From Streptomyces caniferus (GTDB taxonomy: Bacteria > Actinomycetota > Actinomycetes > Streptomycetales > Streptomycetaceae), in assembly GCF_009811555.1 (NCBI RefSeq), contig NZ_BLIN01000002.1:372001-436000 (forward strand): a DNA stretch of 64,000 bases. Direction: 5' to 3'. Made by a program: the position numbers and the translations under genes. A model generated the notes under the pieces. It saw only the letters and a program-made list of their open reading frames with translations. It searched no databases and was not told where the DNA came from. Shown in pieces: positions 47,286 through 58,491 of the stretch. The stretch's first letter is position 1. Each line of letters opens with the position of its first letter.

Positions 47286-48524
47286 CTACTGGGCGGCCTT
47301 CCACTTCTCCCAGGAGAGGTTCCAGTCGCTGAAGCCGTTGTCCGGCTGGATCGTTTCGTCGTGGGAGTTCTTGACGACGACCACATCGCCGATCACGGAG
47401 TTGCGGAAGAACCACGCCGCCGGGGTGGAGCCGTCGCCGCCGCCCCGCTGGTCGAAGAGGCCCACACAGCCATGGCTGGCGTTGCGGTTGCCGAAGGTGG
47501 CGCTGCCCGACCAGTAGTTGCCGTGGATGAACGTGCCGGAGGTGCTCAGCCGCATGGCGTGCGGGACGTCCTTGATGTCGTACTCCCCGCCGAAGCCGAC
47601 GGTGTCACCGTTCATCCGCGTCACGAGGTGCTTCTCGCTGATCACCATCTTGCCGTTGTACGTCTCGGTGCCCGGCGCGCCCGAGGTGATCGGGATGGTC
47701 TTGATCTTCTTGCCGTCGCGGACCACGGTCATCTTCTTCGACTCGGCGTCGACCGTGCTGACCTGGCTGCGGCCGACGGTGAAGGAGACCTCCTTGGCCT
47801 GGGTGCCGTAGACACCGGGGCGCCCCTCGACGCCGTTGAGGTCGAGCTTGAGGGTGACCTTGGTGCCGGCCGCCCAGTACTTCTCGGGGCGGAAGTCGAG
47901 CCGGTCGTTGCCGAACCAGTGGCCCTCGATCGGCACCGACGGCTTCGCGCTGACCTTGATGGCGTCCTCGACGGCCTTGGGGTCGGTGATGCCGCGGGTG
48001 AAGTGGACCGAGACCGGCATCCCGACGCCGACCTGCTGGCCGTTCTCGGGGCTGTACTGGCCGATGAAGGTGTTCTTGGGGACGAGGGTGGTGAAGCTGG
48101 AGTGCTCGGCCGCCTCCCGGCCCTTGCCGTCCACCGCTATGGCGTCGACGGTGTACTCCGTCGAGGCGCCCAGATGGCCGCTCGGCTGCCACAGGGCACC
48201 ACTGCCCGCTATCTTCCCGTCGACCTCGTTGCCCTTGCCGTCCTTGACCTTGACGGACTTGAGCCGGCCCTTCTGGGCGGTGACCTTCAGCGCGCCGCTG
48301 GTGGCGACGTCGTGCGCACCGTCCTTGGGCGCTATCGTCACGGCCGCCTGCGAGGCGTCCTTGTCCCCGCCCGCCTTGCCGGCCGGTTTGTCGTCATCGC
48401 CGTCACCGCCGCATGCGGTCACCAGCAGCAGCATCGCGCCGAGCAGCAGGGCCAGCGGGCCCCCGCTCCCGTGCGGCCACCGGCGCCGACGAGCCGGCAC
48501 CCCCGAGTTCGGCTGGACGTTCAC
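47286..48524 (-). CDS. L,D-transpeptidase lipoprotein (Ig-like plus YkuD)
   Basis: A 412-residue lipoprotein. The signal ends ALLLGAMLLLVTAC (lipobox cysteine), followed by a Gly/Asp/Lys-rich linker. Two bacterial Ig-like domains (about 50-260) precede the YkuD catalytic domain, which has HGNYWSGSATFGNRNASHGCVGL, with the HG...SHGC nucleophile. It should make 3-3 cross-links in peptidoglycan. The start is GTG 48524, with AGGGG upstream. A tandem paralogue follows upstream. Confidence 0.94.
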   Translation of the reverse strand: MNVQPNSGVPARRRRWPHGSGGPLALLLGAMLLLVTACGGDGDDDKPAGKAGGDKDASQAAVTIAPKDGAHDVATSGALKVTAQKGRLKSVKVKDGKGNEVDGKIAGSGALWQPSGHLGASTEYTVDAIAVDGKGREAAEHSSFTTLVPKNTFIGQYSPENGQQVGVGMPVSVHFTRGITDPKAVEDAIKVSAKPSVPIEGHWFGNDRLDFRPEKYWAAGTKVTLKLDLNGVEGRPGVYGTQAKEVSFTVGRSQVSTVDAESKKMTVVRDGKKIKTIPITSGAPGTETYNGKMVISEKHLVTRMNGDTVGFGGEYDIKDVPHAMRLSTSGTFIHGNYWSGSATFGNRNASHGCVGLFDQRGGGDGSTPAAWFFRNSVIGDVVVVKNSHDETIQPDNGFSDWNLSWEKWKAAQ

Positions 48525-48619
48525 GACTGGCCCCTTTTCCCCTCGCACGGCCCGCGATCCCCCGCGCACGGACGCGGACAGCCGCGCGCTTGCCGTTAGA
48601 TAACCACACCGCGGTGACA

Positions 48620-48636
48620 GTGAACTCCCCGTGAAC
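48620..48636 (-). promoter_or_regulatory. GTTCAC direct repeat (PhoP-box-like) upstream of L,D-transpeptidase
   Basis: On the minus strand GTTCAC occurs at 48636-48631 and 48625-48620, starting 11 bases apart. This is the spacing of Streptomyces PhoP direct-repeat units (GTTCA core). It is 96-112 bases upstream of the transpeptidase start. The flanking bases match the consensus only partly. Confidence 0.45.
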
Positions 48637-48695
48637 GTCACCGTTTAGTCCCAAGTGCGGGGGTGGTGCGGAGGCAGGGGGCGGACGGGCGCCGG

Positions 48696-49985
48696 TCAGC
48701 GCAGCGCGGACCCGGCCCGCCACAGCTCCCACGGCATGTTCCAGCCGCCGAGGCCGTTGTCCGGCGCGACCATCCGCTCCGGGGAGTGGACCACCACGAC
48801 GGTGTCGCCGACGATCGAGTGGCCGAAGAACCAGCCGGCCGGGGTGTGGGGGCCGCCGCCCTTGATGTCCTTCAGCCCGACGCAGCCGTGGCTGGTGTTG
48901 AGGCCGCCGAAGACCTGGGGCGGCGCCCAGTAGTTGCCGTGGAGGAAGGTCCCGGACCGGGTCAGACGCATGGCGTGCGGGACGTCCGGGATGTCGTACT
49001 CGCCACCGAAGCCGACGGTGTCGCCGTCCATCCGCGTCATCGAATGCCGCTCCAGGATCACCATCGTCCCGTTGTAGGTGGGGTTCTCGTCGTCGCCGGC
49101 GGTGACCGGCAGCACCGCCACCACCCGGCCGTTCTGGCGCACCGTCATGGTGTGCCGGGCGGCATCGATGACGCTGACCTGGTCCCGGCCCACCCGGTAG
49201 TGGACGGTCCGGCGCTGCGTCCCGTAGGCGCCCGGTCCGGCCTTCACCCCGCGCAGCCGCAGATCCACGGTGATCCTGGTGCCCGGACGCCAGCGCGCAC
49301 GGGGCCGGAAGTCCAGGCGGCGGTGGCCGAACCAGTGGGCGGCGATCTCGACGGCGGGCCGGGCGCTCACCCTGACGGCGCGTTCGACGGCCGCGCGGTC
49401 GACGGCCGGCCGGTTGAAGACCAGCGAGAAGATCAGGCCGGTGCCGACCGTGGCATCGCCCTGGGGCGAGAAGTGGCCGGTGAAGCGGCGGGTGGGCACG
49501 GAGGTGGTGAACGAGGTGCGGCGGGCCGAGCGGTGGCCCGCGCCGTCCAGCGCGACCGCGTCGACGGTGTACTTCGCGCCGAGTTGCAGGCGCCCCTGCG
49601 CAGGCCGCCAGATCATGCCGTCCGGGGAGATCCGCCCGGCGACGGGCTGCCGGCCGGCGCCCCCGGTCCGGCTGACCTCGACCCGCTCCAGCCGCCCCTC
49701 GGGCACCCGGACCTCGAACCGCCCGTCGGCCCGTACGCCGTGCGCGCCGTTGTGCGGGACGACCCTGATCGTCTGCTCCGGGGAGCGCGGTGTGCCGCCG
49801 ACGAAGACCTCCGCGTCCCGGCAGCCGGCCAGTGCCACCGCCCCGGTGAGTCCGGCCACGGCGGCGAGGACGACGCGGGCCGCCCGCACCGCCGTCCCGC
49901 GACCCGCCCGCACCCGGCCCCGCACCCGGATTCCCGTACGGCTCGTCGCTCGGTCCCCTGCTCGGCTCTGCTGATGGGCGGTCAT
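48696..49985 (-). CDS. L,D-transpeptidase lipoprotein, second copy
   Basis: A 429-residue paralogue of the previous gene. An Arg-rich N-terminus leads to ARVVLAAVAGLTGAVALAGC (lipobox cysteine). Ig-like domains precede the YkuD domain with HGNYWAPPQVFGGLNTSHGCVGL. The two genes share about the same layout over the whole length, so they arose by duplication. The linker after the lipobox is short, unlike the Lys/Asp-rich one of the other copy. The start is ATG 49985; 171 bases separate the two genes. Confidence 0.94.
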   Translation of the reverse strand: MTAHQQSRAGDRATSRTGIRVRGRVRAGRGTAVRAARVVLAAVAGLTGAVALAGCRDAEVFVGGTPRSPEQTIRVVPHNGAHGVRADGRFEVRVPEGRLERVEVSRTGGAGRQPVAGRISPDGMIWRPAQGRLQLGAKYTVDAVALDGAGHRSARRTSFTTSVPTRRFTGHFSPQGDATVGTGLIFSLVFNRPAVDRAAVERAVRVSARPAVEIAAHWFGHRRLDFRPRARWRPGTRITVDLRLRGVKAGPGAYGTQRRTVHYRVGRDQVSVIDAARHTMTVRQNGRVVAVLPVTAGDDENPTYNGTMVILERHSMTRMDGDTVGFGGEYDIPDVPHAMRLTRSGTFLHGNYWAPPQVFGGLNTSHGCVGLKDIKGGGPHTPAGWFFGHSIVGDTVVVVHSPERMVAPDNGLGGWNMPWELWRAGSALR

Positions 49986-50231
49986 ATACCGAATTGTGAC
50001 GGATCATGCCCGGGTTAGGAGGTATGCCGCGTAAGGGAATGTCACGGACAGCACGGGGTGGAACAACGAGCCCTCCCCACGGGAAGCGTGAGGCAACGCC
50101 CGGTTGCGGGAAGAACAACGGGGAGGGCGGGGGGACACCTGCACGGCCGGACTCCCCAGTGGACGCTGGGAGGTACCCCGTGCCGGGGGAACCACCGCCC
50201 GACCGAGCCATGAGCCGCAGGAGGCCGGCAC

Positions 50232-52487
<2,256 letters not shown>

Positions 52488-52639
52488 GGCGGGCGGCGGG
52501 GCGGGGACGGGGGGGGACGGTTCGGCGGCCGGCCCCGCGGCCCGGCCGGCCGCCTACGCGGCTCGAAACGGCGAGCGTGGCCGCCGGCCGGGGAAAACCA
52601 CATGAGCATTGTCAGTGCCGCGCCCTACGCTCGCGAGTG

Positions 52640-54499
52640 ATGGCCGATACCGCGCAGACCTCGCCCCCGACCGACCGGACCGACTTACCCCAGCCTCAGC
52701 ACTCCGCCGTGCGGTCGCTGTTGCGCCTGTGGCCGTTCGCGCGGCCCGTGCGGGCGCGCCTGCTCATCGCCGCGTGCGTGGCGGTGCTCGCCTCGTGCGT
52801 CAGCCTGGTCATTCCGCTGGTGCTCAAGTGGCTGGTGGACGGGCCGGTGGCCGCGCGCGATCCGGGCGGGGTGTGGCTCGGCGGCGCGTATCTCCTGCTG
52901 CTCGGTGTCGCGGAGGCATTGCTGTTCGGGCTGCGGCGCCGGCTGGTGGCGCGTCCGCTGGCCAGGGTGGAGGCGGCGATGCGCGAGGCGCTGTACCGCC
53001 ATCTGCAGCGGCTCCCGGTCTCCTTCCACGACCGCTGGCCATCGGGCCAGTTGTTGTCGCGCGGCACGACCGACCTGCAGCTGGTGCGTCTGTTCCTCGC
53101 CTTCCCCCTGACCTTTCTGCTGGTCAACGCCACGACCATCCTGGTGGGCGCGGTGCTCCTGCTGGCCCAGCGCTGGTCACTGGGGCTGGTGCTGCTGGCG
53201 CCGGTGCTGCCGCTGATGGTGCTGTGCTCCGTCTTCGAGGCGAAGTACGGGCGCGCCGCGCGCCGGACCCAGGACCAGCTCGGCGATCTGACCACGGTGG
53301 TCGAGGAGTCGGTGCTCGGCATCCGCATCATCAAGGGTTTCGGCCGCCACCGCAGCCAGGCCCGCGCCTTCCGGCAGCTGACGCACGCGCTGCGGACGTC
53401 CGAACTCCGCAAGGCGCGGCTGCTGGCCTGGATCCTGGGCTTCATCACCACGCTTCCGGAGATCGCGATCGGCGCCGGCCTGGTGCTCGGCACGCTCCAG
53501 GTGACCGAGGGCGTGCTGTCCGCGGGCACTCTCGTCGCCTTCCTGTCGACGGCGCTGGCGCTGCGCTGGCCGGTGGAGTCGATCGGCTTCCTGCTGGCCA
53601 TGGCCAACGAGGCGGCATCGGCCACGGACCGGTACTTCGAGGTCATGGACGAGCCGGCGGTGGACGAGACGGCGGCGGGCACGGCGGCGACGGCCGCACC
53701 GCCTCCGGACCGGACGACGGCCGCGGGGCAGGACACGCCGGCCGCGCCCGGCACCGGCGGGCTGGTCTTCTCCGGCGTCGCGTTCCGCTACCCCGATGCG
53801 CCGCCCGACACCCCGCCCCTCCTCCAGGACATCACCCTGCACATCCGGCCCGGCGAGACGATGGCGCTGGTCGGGGCGACGGGCAGCGGGAAGACCACGC
53901 TCACGGCACTGGTGCCGAGGCTGTACGACCCGACCGCGGGCCGGATCGTCCTGGACGGACGCGATCTGGCGACGCTCAGCCGGGACGAGGCCCGTGCGCT
54001 GGTCGCGGTGGCCTTCGAGGAGCCGACGCTCTTCTCGGCGACCGCCGCGGAGAACGTGCTGATGGGCGACGAGGATGCCCAGGACGACGATCTGCGGCGG
54101 GCCTTGGCGGTGGCACAGGCCGAGGGATTCGTCGACGCCCTCCCCGACGGCAGTGCCACCCAGGTCGGTGAGCAGGGGCTGAGCCTGTCCGGCGGGCAGC
54201 GGCAACGGCTCGCCCTGGCCCGTGCCGTGGTCGGCCGGCCGCGCTTCCTGATTCTCGACGATCCGCTCTCCGCCCTCGACGTGCACACCGAGGCCCTGGT
54301 GGAGGCGGCGCTGCGCCGGGTCCTCTCCACCACCACCGCCCTGGTCGTCGCCCACCGGCCGTCCACGGTCCTGCTCGCCGACCGGGTGGCGCTGCTGTCC
54401 GGCGGCCGGATCGCCGCCGTCGGCACCCACCACCAACTCCTGCGGGACAACCGCGAGTACGCCACCCTGATGTCCGGCGAAGGAGAGGGCGCCCGATGA
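52640..54499 (+). CDS. ABC half-exporter with degenerate Walker B (pair 1, A)
   Basis: A 619-residue type IV exporter half: six helices (about 40-325) then the nucleotide-binding domain. Walker A GATGSGKTT (412-420) and LSGGQRQR (516-523) are intact. After the Walker B aspartate (D540) the catalytic Glu is Asp (DDPLSALD), and the Q-loop reads AFEEPTLF with E in place of Q. H572 is present. This matches the non-catalytic half of a heterodimeric exporter. ATG 52640 is the start (alternative GTG 52637). It overlaps the next gene by four bases. Confidence 0.93.
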   Translation: MADTAQTSPPTDRTDLPQPQHSAVRSLLRLWPFARPVRARLLIAACVAVLASCVSLVIPLVLKWLVDGPVAARDPGGVWLGGAYLLLLGVAEALLFGLRRRLVARPLARVEAAMREALYRHLQRLPVSFHDRWPSGQLLSRGTTDLQLVRLFLAFPLTFLLVNATTILVGAVLLLAQRWSLGLVLLAPVLPLMVLCSVFEAKYGRAARRTQDQLGDLTTVVEESVLGIRIIKGFGRHRSQARAFRQLTHALRTSELRKARLLAWILGFITTLPEIAIGAGLVLGTLQVTEGVLSAGTLVAFLSTALALRWPVESIGFLLAMANEAASATDRYFEVMDEPAVDETAAGTAATAAPPPDRTTAAGQDTPAAPGTGGLVFSGVAFRYPDAPPDTPPLLQDITLHIRPGETMALVGATGSGKTTLTALVPRLYDPTAGRIVLDGRDLATLSRDEARALVAVAFEEPTLFSATAAENVLMGDEDAQDDDLRRALAVAQAEGFVDALPDGSATQVGEQGLSLSGGQRQRLALARAVVGRPRFLILDDPLSALDVHTEALVEAALRRVLSTTTALVVAHRPSTVLLADRVALLSGGRIAAVGTHHQLLRDNREYATLMSGEGEGAR

Positions 54500-56397
54500 C
54501 CACGACCACGACCGGCCTCCCGTCCGACGGGCCCGGCGACCGCCCCGGCCCGGAGCAACGGCCCTCTTCCCCGCCGCCTCCCCCACAGCCCGAGGACTCC
54601 CCCGCCACCGACGCCTTCGCCCACGACACCCTCCCCACCCCCAAGGGGGCCTCGCGCACCCTGCTGGGTTCGCTGCTGGCCCCCCACCGGCGCCGGGTCG
54701 CGGCGGTGGCCGTGGCGCTGCTGCTCCAGCAGGCCGCCGTGCAGGCCGGTCCGCTGCTGGTCGCCTACGCCCTCGACCGCGCGGTGCCGGCGCTGCGCGC
54801 GGGTGATCACGGGCCGCTGATCGCCGTGGCAGTCGCGGCGGTGCTGTGCGCGGTCGCGTCCGGCGGGCTGCAGTTCGGCTTCATCCAGCTCTCCGCGCGC
54901 GTCAGCCAGGATGTGCTGCTCGACCTCCGCGGCCGGATCTTCCGGCATGCGCAGGCGCTGAGCCTGGACTTCCACGAGCGCTACACGTCCGGCCGGCTGA
55001 TCTCCCGCGCCACCACGGACGTCGAGTCGCTGCGCGAACTCCTCGAGGAGGGGCTGCAGGAGCTGATCACGATCGTGCTCGCGACGGTCTACATCACCGT
55101 CATCCTGGTCTGGCTGGACTGGGGGCTCGGCGCGGCCGCCCTCGCCTCCGCCGGTCCGCTCGCCCTCCTCGTACGCTCCTTCCGGCGCCGTGCGCACCGG
55201 GTCTACAGCGCGAAGTCCACGGCGATGGCGGGCGTCATCGTGAAGTTCACCGAGACCCTCAACGGCATCCGCCCGGTGCAGGCGTTCCGCCGCGAGCGGC
55301 CGAACGACGCCGCGTTCGCCCGGCTGAACCACGCCCATGCCCGGATCAACGGCGACACCGCCCTGGAGATGGCGCGCTATGTCGTCCTCTCCCGGCTGGT
55401 GGCCAATACCGCGGTCGCCGCGATCGTCCTGTGGGGCGCCTACCGCGTGGCCACGGGAGGCCTGGCGCTCGGCGTGCTGGCCGCCGGGGTGCTCTATCTG
55501 CGGCGGCTGTACGACCCCATCGACCGGCTCGGGATGTTCCTCAACGCCTATGAGTCCGCGGCCGCTTCGCTCCAGAAGATCGCCGGGCTGCTGGCCCTGC
55601 GCCCCGGCGTCCCGGAACCGGACGCACCCGTCGCGCTGCCGGCCGTCGCCGCGTCCCGGCCGGGCCGCGAGGTCGCCTTCCATGACGTCCGCTTCGCCTA
55701 CCGCACCGGCAGCGAGGTGCTGCCCCGCTTCGGTCTGACCCTCGCGGCGGGTGCGACCGTCGCCGTGGTGGGTGCCACGGGCGCCGGCAAGTCCACCCTC
55801 GCCAAGCTGCTGGCCCGCTTCTACGACCCCACCGAGGGCCAGGTGCTGCTCGACGGCGTCGATCTGCGGTCGCTGTCCACCACCACCCTGCGCCGCGGCG
55901 TCGTCATGGTCACCCAGGAGGCGTTCCTGTTCTCCGGCACGGTCGCCGACAACATCGCCCTCGGCCGCCCGGACGCCACCCGCGAGGAGATCGAACGCGC
56001 CGCGAAGGCCATCGGCGCCCATGGCTTCATCACCGCTCTGCCGGACGGCTACGACACCGACGTCCGCAAGCGCGGCGGCCGCATCTCGGCCGGCCAGCGC
56101 CAACTGGTCGGCTTCGCCCGCGCCCTGCTCGCGGACCCCGCCGTCCTCATCCTCGACGAGGCCACCAGTTCGCTGGACATCCCCGGCGAACGCGCGGTGC
56201 AGCGCGCCATGGCCACGGTGCTGCGGGGCCGTACGGCCCTGGTGATCGCCCATCGCCTCTCGACCGTCGAGATCGCCGACCGGGTCCTGGTCATGGCCGA
56301 CGGCCGGATCGTCGAGGACGGCCCCCCGAAGGACCTCCTCGCGGACCGGGGCCGTTTCGCCGACCTCCATCAGGCGTGGCGGGACAGCGTGGGGTAG
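54496..56397 (+). CDS. ABC half-exporter, catalytic partner (pair 1, B)
   Basis: A 633-residue type IV exporter half. A Pro-rich cytoplasmic N-terminus of about 55 residues precedes six helices. Walker A GATGAGKST (426-434), Q-loop VTQEAFLF and Walker B LILDEATSSLD (E555) are normal. The signature is ISAGQ (530-534), not LSGGQ. With the previous protein it forms one consensus site (its own Walker A/B with the partner's LSGGQ) and one degenerate site. Export substrate is unknown. Confidence 0.93.
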   Translation: MTTTTTGLPSDGPGDRPGPEQRPSSPPPPPQPEDSPATDAFAHDTLPTPKGASRTLLGSLLAPHRRRVAAVAVALLLQQAAVQAGPLLVAYALDRAVPALRAGDHGPLIAVAVAAVLCAVASGGLQFGFIQLSARVSQDVLLDLRGRIFRHAQALSLDFHERYTSGRLISRATTDVESLRELLEEGLQELITIVLATVYITVILVWLDWGLGAAALASAGPLALLVRSFRRRAHRVYSAKSTAMAGVIVKFTETLNGIRPVQAFRRERPNDAAFARLNHAHARINGDTALEMARYVVLSRLVANTAVAAIVLWGAYRVATGGLALGVLAAGVLYLRRLYDPIDRLGMFLNAYESAAASLQKIAGLLALRPGVPEPDAPVALPAVAASRPGREVAFHDVRFAYRTGSEVLPRFGLTLAAGATVAVVGATGAGKSTLAKLLARFYDPTEGQVLLDGVDLRSLSTTTLRRGVVMVTQEAFLFSGTVADNIALGRPDATREEIERAAKAIGAHGFITALPDGYDTDVRKRGGRISAGQRQLVGFARALLADPAVLILDEATSSLDIPGERAVQRAMATVLRGRTALVIAHRLSTVEIADRVLVMADGRIVEDGPPKDLLADRGRFADLHQAWRDSVG

Positions 56398-56596
56398 CCG
56401 GAGCAGCGTGGGGCAGCCGGGGCAGCCGGACGGAGGGGCGGCCCACGGACTCTCGCGCGCCGTCGCTCCCGTCCGGACGTCTCGATATCCCCGCACCGGC
56501 ACATGGCGCACGGCACCCGGATGACCATGGTTCGTCCGGGCCGGTGCCCACGAGGCCGCGGACCCGACCGGCGAAGTCGGCGCGGGGGAGGACAAC

Positions 56597-56677
56597 ATGA
56601 GGGGGACGGACGGCATGACCACAGGGCGGACGGCATGGCGAGGGGCGGACGGCATGACGAGGGGGCGGACGGCGTGA
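56597..56677 (+). CDS. Possible 26-residue leader peptide in a repeated start region
   Basis: ATG 56597 follows GGGGGAGGA closely and opens a 26-codon frame rich in Arg, Gly and Thr that ends in TGA at 56675-56677. The TGA overlaps the GTG start of the next ABC gene as GTGA, so the two would be translationally coupled. Four near-identical 18-20-base units (GGGCGGACGGCATGAC type) make up this region, each carrying an ATG or GTG. The frame may be a regulatory leader or merely a by-product of repeat expansion. Only a low call is justified. Confidence 0.4.
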   Translation: MRGTDGMTTGRTAWRGADGMTRGRTA

Positions 56678-58491
56678 CGGATTCGGGGAGCGGTGGCCGG
56701 GAGGTTCCGGGCCCCCGCAGTGCCGGGCGGTATCTGTGGTGGCTGGTGGTCAGCCAGCGGGGGCGGGTGGCGGCGGGTGCCACGTACGGGAGTCTGTGGA
56801 TGGTGGGGATGATGCTGCCGCCCTATGTGCTGTCGCGGGCCATCGACGACGGACTGGCACCGGGCCGGATGCCGGTGCTGCTCGGCTGGACGGCGGTGCT
56901 GCTCGGGGTCGGGGTGCTGAACGCCTGGCTGGCGGTCATGCGGCACCGCACCATGACCCGTATCCGGATGGACGCCACCTTCCGCACGGTGCGGGCGCTG
57001 GTGGCGCAGACGGTGCGGCTGGGGGCGGCGCTGCCCGGCAAGGTGACGGCCGGGGAGGTGGTCACGATCGGGATCGGCGATGTCGTGGTGATCAGCAAGA
57101 CGCTGACGATGACCGGGCCCGGCGTCGGCGGGGTGCTGGCGTACGCGGTCGTCGCCCTCCTGCTGCTGGACGTCTCACCGCTGCTGGCCGGAGTGGTGCT
57201 GCTGGGCGTGCCCGTGCTCGCGGTGCTGGTGGGGCCGCTGCTGGGGCGGTTGCAGGGGGCGCAGACGCGCTACCGCGAGCGGCAGAGCGGGCTGGCGGCG
57301 CGGCTGACGGATCTGGTCGGCGGGCTGCGGGTGCTCAACGGCCTCGGCGGGAAGGCGGTGTTCGCCGACCGCTACCGGCACGCCTCGCAGGCGCTGCGCG
57401 GCGAGGGGTACCGGGTCGGCGCCGTGACGAGCTGGGTGCAGGCGCTCGGGATCGGTCTGCCGACGCTGTTCCTGGCCGCGGTGACCTGGCCGGCGGCGCG
57501 GATGGCGGCCCAGGGGACCCTCACCGTGGGCGAGTTGGTGGCGGTCTACGGCTATGCCGCGGCGCTGGTGGTACCGGTGTCGTTCTTCATCGAGGGCGGC
57601 TACGACCTCACCCGTGGACTGGTCGCGGCCCGGCGGGTCGTCCGGTTCCTGGCGCTGGAACCGGCCGGCGCGGACCGGGCGGGGAAGGCCGGCGCGGACC
57701 GGGCGGGGAAGGCCGGCGCGGACCGGGAGGCTCCCGTCGTCGCGTCCGTGCTGCACGATCCGGCGTCGGGCGTCGAGGTGGTGCCGGGGCAGCTGACCGC
57801 GCTGGTCGCCGCCCGGCCGGCCGAATCGGCCGCCGTGGTCGACCGCCTCGGCCGGTTCGCGGATTCGGCCGCGACCTGGGGCGGGGTACGGCTCGACGAG
57901 ATCGCGCCGGCCCGGCTCCGTGACCGGCTCCTGGTGGCGGACAACGAGGCGGACCTCTTCGCCGGGACACTGCGCGAGGTGGTCGGCGGGCGGCGGGACC
58001 CGAGCGAGGAGGCGATCGACGACGCCGTCCGCACGGCCCTGGCCGAGGACATCGTCCGCGGTCTGCCGGGCGGGCTCGACGCGCCGGTCGAGGCGCAGGG
58101 CCGCAATCTCTCCGGCGGGCAGCGGCAACGGCTGCGCCTGGTGCGGGCGTTGCTCGCCGACCCCGAGGTGCTGCTCGCCGTCGAGCCGACCTCGGCGGTC
58201 GACGCGCACACCGAGGCGGGCATCGCGGCCCGGCTGCACGCCGCCCGTGCGGGCCGTACGACGGTGGTCACCAGCACCTCGCCGCTGCTGCTCGACCGGG
58301 CCGACCGCGTGTACTTCCTCGTCGACGGCACGGTCGCGGCCGTCGGCGGTCATCGTGAACTCCTGGACGAGCAGCCCGGATACCGCCGCCTGGTCTCCCG
58401 CGGCGAGGACGAGGACGAGAAAGGCGCCGGCACCGGCCGCCGCCCCGTGGGCGCGGCCGAGGCGCCCGTGACCGAGGAGGGCACGCGATGA
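56674..58491 (+). CDS. ABC half-exporter lacking Walker A (pair 2, A)
   Basis: A 605-residue exporter half with six helices (about 20-310). Its nucleotide-binding domain is badly degenerate: the Walker A position reads VAARPAESA with no GK(S/T), the Q-loop reads LVADNEADLF (N), Walker B is LLAVEPTSAVD with the Asp lost (V503, E504) and the H-loop is TSTSP. The signature LSGGQRQR (479-486) is intact. Three 8-residue repeats (AGADRAGK, AGADRAGK, AGADREAP; 331-354) replace the linker. GTG 56674 is coupled to a possible leader ORF. The next gene overlaps as ATGA. Confidence 0.9.
   Translation: MTDSGSGGREVPGPRSAGRYLWWLVVSQRGRVAAGATYGSLWMVGMMLPPYVLSRAIDDGLAPGRMPVLLGWTAVLLGVGVLNAWLAVMRHRTMTRIRMDATFRTVRALVAQTVRLGAALPGKVTAGEVVTIGIGDVVVISKTLTMTGPGVGGVLAYAVVALLLLDVSPLLAGVVLLGVPVLAVLVGPLLGRLQGAQTRYRERQSGLAARLTDLVGGLRVLNGLGGKAVFADRYRHASQALRGEGYRVGAVTSWVQALGIGLPTLFLAAVTWPAARMAAQGTLTVGELVAVYGYAAALVVPVSFFIEGGYDLTRGLVAARRVVRFLALEPAGADRAGKAGADRAGKAGADREAPVVASVLHDPASGVEVVPGQLTALVAARPAESAAVVDRLGRFADSAATWGGVRLDEIAPARLRDRLLVADNEADLFAGTLREVVGGRRDPSEEAIDDAVRTALAEDIVRGLPGGLDAPVEAQGRNLSGGQRQRLRLVRALLADPEVLLAVEPTSAVDAHTEAGIAARLHAARAGRTTVVTSTSPLLLDRADRVYFLVDGTVAAVGGHRELLDEQPGYRRLVSRGEDEDEKGAGTGRRPVGAAEAPVTEEGTR

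Noticed and set aside
53788..56946. A very long open frame on the reverse strand opposite the ABC exporter genes
   Set aside because: It lies antisense to clear ABC proteins with intact motifs, is rich in Arg, Gly and His, and shows no domain. High GC makes such open antisense frames common.
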